From NCBI GenBank assembly GCA_019116365.1, contig DXBT01000032.1, forward strand, positions 62,001 to 126,000: a stretch of DNA of 64,000 nt, read 5' to 3'. Below the pieces are notes generated by a model. That model saw only the letters and a program-made list of their open reading frames with translations. It had not been told where the DNA came from and made no database searches. The position numbers were made by a program, and so were the translations under genes. Shown piece by piece: positions 60,319 through 64,000 of the stretch. Position 1 is the first letter of the stretch, and each line of letters begins with the position of its first letter. The stretch comes from Barnesiella merdipullorum (GTDB lineage: Bacteria; Bacteroidota; Bacteroidia; Bacteroidales; Barnesiellaceae).

Positions 60319-62337
60319 ATGGAGAATCAGGGAAAAATAGATACCGGGAACAAAGAGTTTCAAGACGCTTTAAGTCTGGTGCAATATACCTCCCAGTCGG
60401 TTTTTCTCACGGGGAAAGCCGGTACGGGGAAATCGACATTCTTGAAGTATGTATGTGAACATGTAAAAAAGAAACATGTGGTGCTGGCACCCACTGGCGT
60501 GGCCGCTATCAATGTGGGCGGCAGCACGATACATTCGTTTTTCAAGATGCCGTTCAGGCCCATGTTGCCCGACGATCCCGATTTGAGTCTCACCGGTGGT
60601 CGCATCTACGACCTGCTCAAGTATAACAAGAAGCAGCGACAACTCTTGCGTGAGGTCGAGCTGATAATCATCGACGAGATATCGATGGTGCGAGCCGATA
60701 TGATCGATTTTATCGACCGGGTTCTGCGGGTCTATTCGGGCAATATGCGGTTGCCGTTTGGCGGGAAACAGCTCTTGCTGGTGGGCGACGTGTATCAGTT
60801 GGAGCCTGTGGTTACGGCCGATATGCGCGATATTCTCAGCCGATTCTATGCCAATGCCTATTTCTTCTCGGCCCGGGTGTTTCGTGAAATTACGTTGGTG
60901 CCCATTGAGCTGCAGACCGTCTATCGACAGCAGGATGCCCGGTTTGTAGATATCTTGGATAAGATACGCAACAATACCGCCACACGCGAAGAGCTTACCC
61001 TGTTGAACAGTCGCTATATTCCACACTATGAATGCGACAAGGACGATTTTTCGATAACGCTGGCCACTCGTCGCGACCAGGTCGATTACATCAACGAGAA
61101 CCGTTTGGCCGGTTTGCCGGGTGAGGAGCATACCTTTCACGGTGAAATCAAAGGCGATTTTCCCGAGGGGAGTCTGCCCACGCCGCTCGATTTGGTCCTC
61201 AAGAAGGGGGCACAGGTCATGTTTATCAAGAACGACCCCGATCGCCGTTGGGTGAACGGGACCATAGGAATCGTGTCGGACATTACTCCCGACGAGAAGA
61301 TAGAGGTAGTACTCGAGTCGGGCGAACTTCATGAACTGGAGCGTTGTGTATGGGAAAATATCAAATACACCTACAACGAAAAAGAAAAGACCATCGAAGA
61401 GAATGTGCTGGGTACTTTCGTGCAGTTCCCCATCCGGTTGGCGTGGGCGATTACCGTGCACAAGAGTCAAGGGCTCACCTTCAATAAGGTAATCATCGAT
61501 TTTACGGGAGGGGCCTTTGCCGGCGGGCAGACCTATGTGGCGTTGAGCCGATGCAAGTCGCTCGAGGGTATCGTGTTGAAGAAGCCCATCATGCATCGCG
61601 ATATCTTTGTCAACCCCGATATCGTTCGTTTCAGTCGCGAGTTCAACAACCCGGTCCTTATCGAGCAGTCGCTCAAGTTGGCACAGGCCGACCGCCTGTA
61701 TGCCGATACCGTAAAGGCGTTTGACCGAGGCGATTTCGACCACATGTTGCAGTCGTTTTTCAAGGCGATACACACGAGATACGATATAGAGAAACCGGTG
61801 ATACAGCGCTATATACGTCGCAAGTTGGGCGTAATAAATCAATTGAAAGCCAAGAACCGGGAGTTGCAACAGGCTTTGGCCGATAAAGATGCGGTGCTGC
61901 GCAAGTATGCCCGGGAGTACTATCTGCTGGGGAACGAGTGTATCACCAAGGCCAAAGACGTGCGGGCGGCGTTGGCCAACTTCGACAAGGCCCTGTCGCT
62001 CGATCCTACGATGGTCGATGCTTGGGTGCGCAAAGGTATCACGCTCGAAGATCGAGGCGATGAACACGAAGCCATGGCCTGCTACAACGAAGCGGTACGA
62101 TTGAGTCCACTCAATTTCAAGGCTCTTTATAACCGTGGCAAATTGCGCTACAAGCAGGCCGATTATGATGCGGCACTCTCCGATTTTGCCAAAGCCGTAA
62201 AGCAAAAACCCGGTCATGCCACGGCACACGACCGCTTGGGCGACACCTTTATAAAACTCGATATGCCCGATATGGCGGCCCGCCACTGGGCTATTGCCGA
62301 GGAGCTGCGCGAACAACGACAAAAGAACAACCCATAA
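60319..62337 (+). CDS. Pif1-like helicase with C-terminal TPR repeats
   Basis: A 672-residue fusion. The N-terminal SF1B helicase has Walker A GKAGTGKST (32-40), Walker B IIIDEISM (Asp119-Glu120), motif III GDVYQLEPV, motif V TVHKSQGLTF and motif VI YVALSRC. After about residue 480 come a charged linker and TPR units (ALANFDKALSLDPT, EAMACYNEAVRLSPLN, AALSDFAKAVKQKPG). Pif1 enzymes unwind DNA and G-quadruplexes. The repeats probably recruit a partner protein. The in-frame TTG 60310 is a weaker start than ATG 60319. Confidence 0.92.
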   Translation: MENQGKIDTGNKEFQDALSLVQYTSQSVFLTGKAGTGKSTFLKYVCEHVKKKHVVLAPTGVAAINVGGSTIHSFFKMPFRPMLPDDPDLSLTGGRIYDLLKYNKKQRQLLREVELIIIDEISMVRADMIDFIDRVLRVYSGNMRLPFGGKQLLLVGDVYQLEPVVTADMRDILSRFYANAYFFSARVFREITLVPIELQTVYRQQDARFVDILDKIRNNTATREELTLLNSRYIPHYECDKDDFSITLATRRDQVDYINENRLAGLPGEEHTFHGEIKGDFPEGSLPTPLDLVLKKGAQVMFIKNDPDRRWVNGTIGIVSDITPDEKIEVVLESGELHELERCVWENIKYTYNEKEKTIEENVLGTFVQFPIRLAWAITVHKSQGLTFNKVIIDFTGGAFAGGQTYVALSRCKSLEGIVLKKPIMHRDIFVNPDIVRFSREFNNPVLIEQSLKLAQADRLYADTVKAFDRGDFDHMLQSFFKAIHTRYDIEKPVIQRYIRRKLGVINQLKAKNRELQQALADKDAVLRKYAREYYLLGNECITKAKDVRAALANFDKALSLDPTMVDAWVRKGITLEDRGDEHEAMACYNEAVRLSPLNFKALYNRGKLRYKQADYDAALSDFAKAVKQKPGHATAHDRLGDTFIKLDMPDMAARHWAIAEELREQRQKNNP

Positions 62338-62345
62338 TAACTACC

Positions 62346-64000
62346 ATGATGAACAAAAGTCTGAAAAAAGGTTTGAAAATTACCGGTATAACCATAGCGG
62401 TTATTTTGGTATTGATGCTTGTCTTGCCCTTTGCATTTCAAGACAAAGTGATGAATATTGTAAAAAAGGAGGCCAACGAGATGTTGAATGCTAAGCTCGA
62501 TTTTGAGTCGCTACACATCAGTTTCTTCTCTCATTTCCCGAGTGCATCGATCGAATTGGATGGACTCTCGATTTCGGGTGTAGGCGATTTTGAGGGCGAC
62601 ACACTGGTATCGGCTCGGTCGATTGATGTGGCGGTCAATGTGATGAGCCTGTTTGGTGACGAGGGTTTCGATGTGAATTACATCGTTCTCGATAAGCCAT
62701 CGGTCAAAGCCATGAAGTTGGCCGATGGTCGGGTCAACTGGGATATTATGAAACCCGATACTTTGGCCAAGGAAGAAACGAAAGAGGAGGAGAGTACCTC
62801 GTCGTTCCGATTGAAATTGAAACATTTCAAGATTGCCGATGCTACACTCGTCTATATGGACGATTCTACTCAAATGCAATTCTATACCGACAAGTTGAAC
62901 TTGAAGCTCTCGGGCGACATGAGTGCCGACGTGACCGATATCGACAGCAAGCTATCGTGCGAGAATATCTATCTGGCCATGGATGGAGTCTCTTATTTGA
63001 AGCAGGCGCAAGCCCATGCAAAACTGACCGTGTCGGCCGATTTGAAGAACAACAAGTTCACGCTGAAGGAAAATACATTGAGCCTTAATGCAATTGCTCT
63101 GAATCTTGATGGTTGGGTGGCTCTTCTCGACAATGGAGCCATGGATATGGATTTGAAGATAAATACTCCAGATATTAATTTCAAAGAGATTCTTTCGCTC
63201 ATACCGGCCATCTATCAAAACAATTTCGACAAGTTGCGTACCACGGGCAATATGTCGCTCACAGCCTTTGCCAAGGGGCGTATGGAGGGCGACACGGTAC
63301 CCCAGTTTGGTGTTACTCTTGGGGTAAAGGACGCCACATTCAATTACGAAGGAATGCCTGCGGCGGTTAATGGCATTAATATCGCAACTACGGTGAGCAA
63401 CCCGGGTGGCGATTTGGACAAAACGATAATCGATGTATCGGAGTTCCGACTCAATATGGCCGGTAATCCGTTCAAGGCTACCCTCTATGCGGCTACTCCC
63501 ATCTCCGATTTGAACTTCAAGGCTACAGCCAATGGAACGATTCATTTGGGCAAGATCAAGGATATCTATCCGCTGGGCGACTCGATAAGTTTGAGTGGTA
63601 TAGTTACTGCCGATTTGCGATTGGCCGGACGCATGTCTGATATCGAGAAAGAGAATTACGAGAAGATACAGGGCGAAGGAACCTTCTCGATTGCCGATAT
63701 GGATTTGACCATGAAGGGGATGCCGGCTGTGGCCGTGAAAAAGGCACAGGCTTCGATTTCGGCCAAGGCCATGACCCTCTCGCAACTCGATGTGAAGGTA
63801 GGGCAGAGCGATTTGCAGGCTCAAGGTTCGTTGTCGAACTACATGGCTTATGTCTTGAAAAATGAAACCATCAAGGGAACACTCACGCTAACCTCGTCGT
63901 TGCTCGATTTGAATGAACTGATGGGCGAGAGCGAGACATCTGACAGTGCGACCGTCGAGAGCGATACGACCTCACTTTCGGCCATCGAGGTCCCCAAGAA
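62346..64000 (+). CDS. AsmA family protein (3' partial)
   Basis: The frame runs to the end of the window (551 codons seen). An N-terminal membrane helix (about 10-31) precedes a long beta-rich region typical of AsmA/TamB-like proteins. The AsmA start is clear: FESLHISFFSHFPSASIELDGLSISG and later LDKPSVKAMKLADGRVNWDIM. AsmA-like proteins are periplasmic bridges thought to pass lipids to the outer membrane. It starts 8 bases after the helicase stop, so they share a transcript. The C-terminus cannot be judged. Confidence 0.88.
   Translation, partial: MMNKSLKKGLKITGITIAVILVLMLVLPFAFQDKVMNIVKKEANEMLNAKLDFESLHISFFSHFPSASIELDGLSISGVGDFEGDTLVSARSIDVAVNVMSLFGDEGFDVNYIVLDKPSVKAMKLADGRVNWDIMKPDTLAKEETKEEESTSSFRLKLKHFKIADATLVYMDDSTQMQFYTDKLNLKLSGDMSADVTDIDSKLSCENIYLAMDGVSYLKQAQAHAKLTVSADLKNNKFTLKENTLSLNAIALNLDGWVALLDNGAMDMDLKINTPDINFKEILSLIPAIYQNNFDKLRTTGNMSLTAFAKGRMEGDTVPQFGVTLGVKDATFNYEGMPAAVNGINIATTVSNPGGDLDKTIIDVSEFRLNMAGNPFKATLYAATPISDLNFKATANGTIHLGKIKDIYPLGDSISLSGIVTADLRLAGRMSDIEKENYEKIQGEGTFSIADMDLTMKGMPAVAVKKAQASISAKAMTLSQLDVKVGQSDLQAQGSLSNYMAYVLKNETIKGTLTLTSSLLDLNELMGESETSDSATVESDTTSLSAIEVPK

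Overview
The window is ordinary chromosomal DNA of a bacterium of the order Bacteroidales. Several independent signs agree. Gaps upstream of genes repeatedly carry the Bacteroidetes -7 promoter box TAnnTTTG. Three secreted proteins end in type IX secretion (T9SS) sorting tails. The gene set includes DUF4293, a FadL/OmpP1 porin, a GT3 glycogen synthase with a GT35 phosphorylase, and MutA/MutB. Codon use favours TCG, CTC and GAG, suggesting moderately high G+C; a Barnesiellaceae/Muribaculaceae-like host is a guess. I found no rRNA, tRNA, CRISPR array, insertion sequence or prophage.

Layout. 1-2179 (+): an LtaS-like sulfatase-fold membrane enzyme, cut by the window edge, and a GNAT acetyltransferase. 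2273-7341 (-): a T9SS subtilase preceded by a lipoprotein that resembles the subtilase pro-region, a TlpA-like lipoprotein, and a YtxH/holin-like/small-protein operon. 7627-15824 (+, with DUF4293 on -): uvrA, two TPR proteins, prmA and mtgA. 15850-16311 (-): an AT-rich XRE regulator. 16635-25357 (+): mutA-mutB, an M6-type T9SS metalloprotease, a helical unknown and a DUF6340-like lipoprotein. 25448-35608 (-): an alpha/beta hydrolase, sugar acetyltransferase and frameshifted cyclophilin-like lipoprotein, then pgk, pyrF, prfA, glgP and glycogen synthase. 35986-37670 (+): a small unknown, a PlsC-like acyltransferase and an omega-amidase. 37769-42869 (-): a lipoprotein, an ABC-2 exporter and dnaG. 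42870-44707 (+): a large gap with stacked promoters and a candidate small RNA, then a T9SS cargo protein. 44791-55339 (-): lpd, gcvPB, gcvPA, gcvH, gcvT and lplA, then a 2-hydroxyacid dehydrogenase and lon. 55498-64000 (+): trmN6, an HdeD-like protein, a W/Y/H- and S/R-rich secreted protein, a FadL-like porin, a Pif1-TPR helicase and an AsmA protein cut by the window edge.

Genes that work together. lplA-gcvT-gcvH-gcvPA-gcvPB-lpd is a complete glycine cleavage operon with its own lipoate ligase, and it has a terminator hairpin just before lpd. mutA-mutB interconverts succinyl-CoA and methylmalonyl-CoA, the route to propionate. Glycogen synthase and phosphorylase form a store-and-mobilise pair.

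Most novel candidates: (1) the pro-region-like lipoprotein encoded directly upstream of the subtilase, a possible dedicated inhibitor or folding helper; (2) the promoter plus terminator micro-unit near 43.05-43.15 kb, a candidate small RNA of about 65 nt; (3) a hairpin around the ribosome binding site of lon; (4) a duplicated N-terminal segment in the 2-hydroxyacid dehydrogenase; (5) a one-base frameshift separating a lipoprotein signal from its cyclophilin-like domain.
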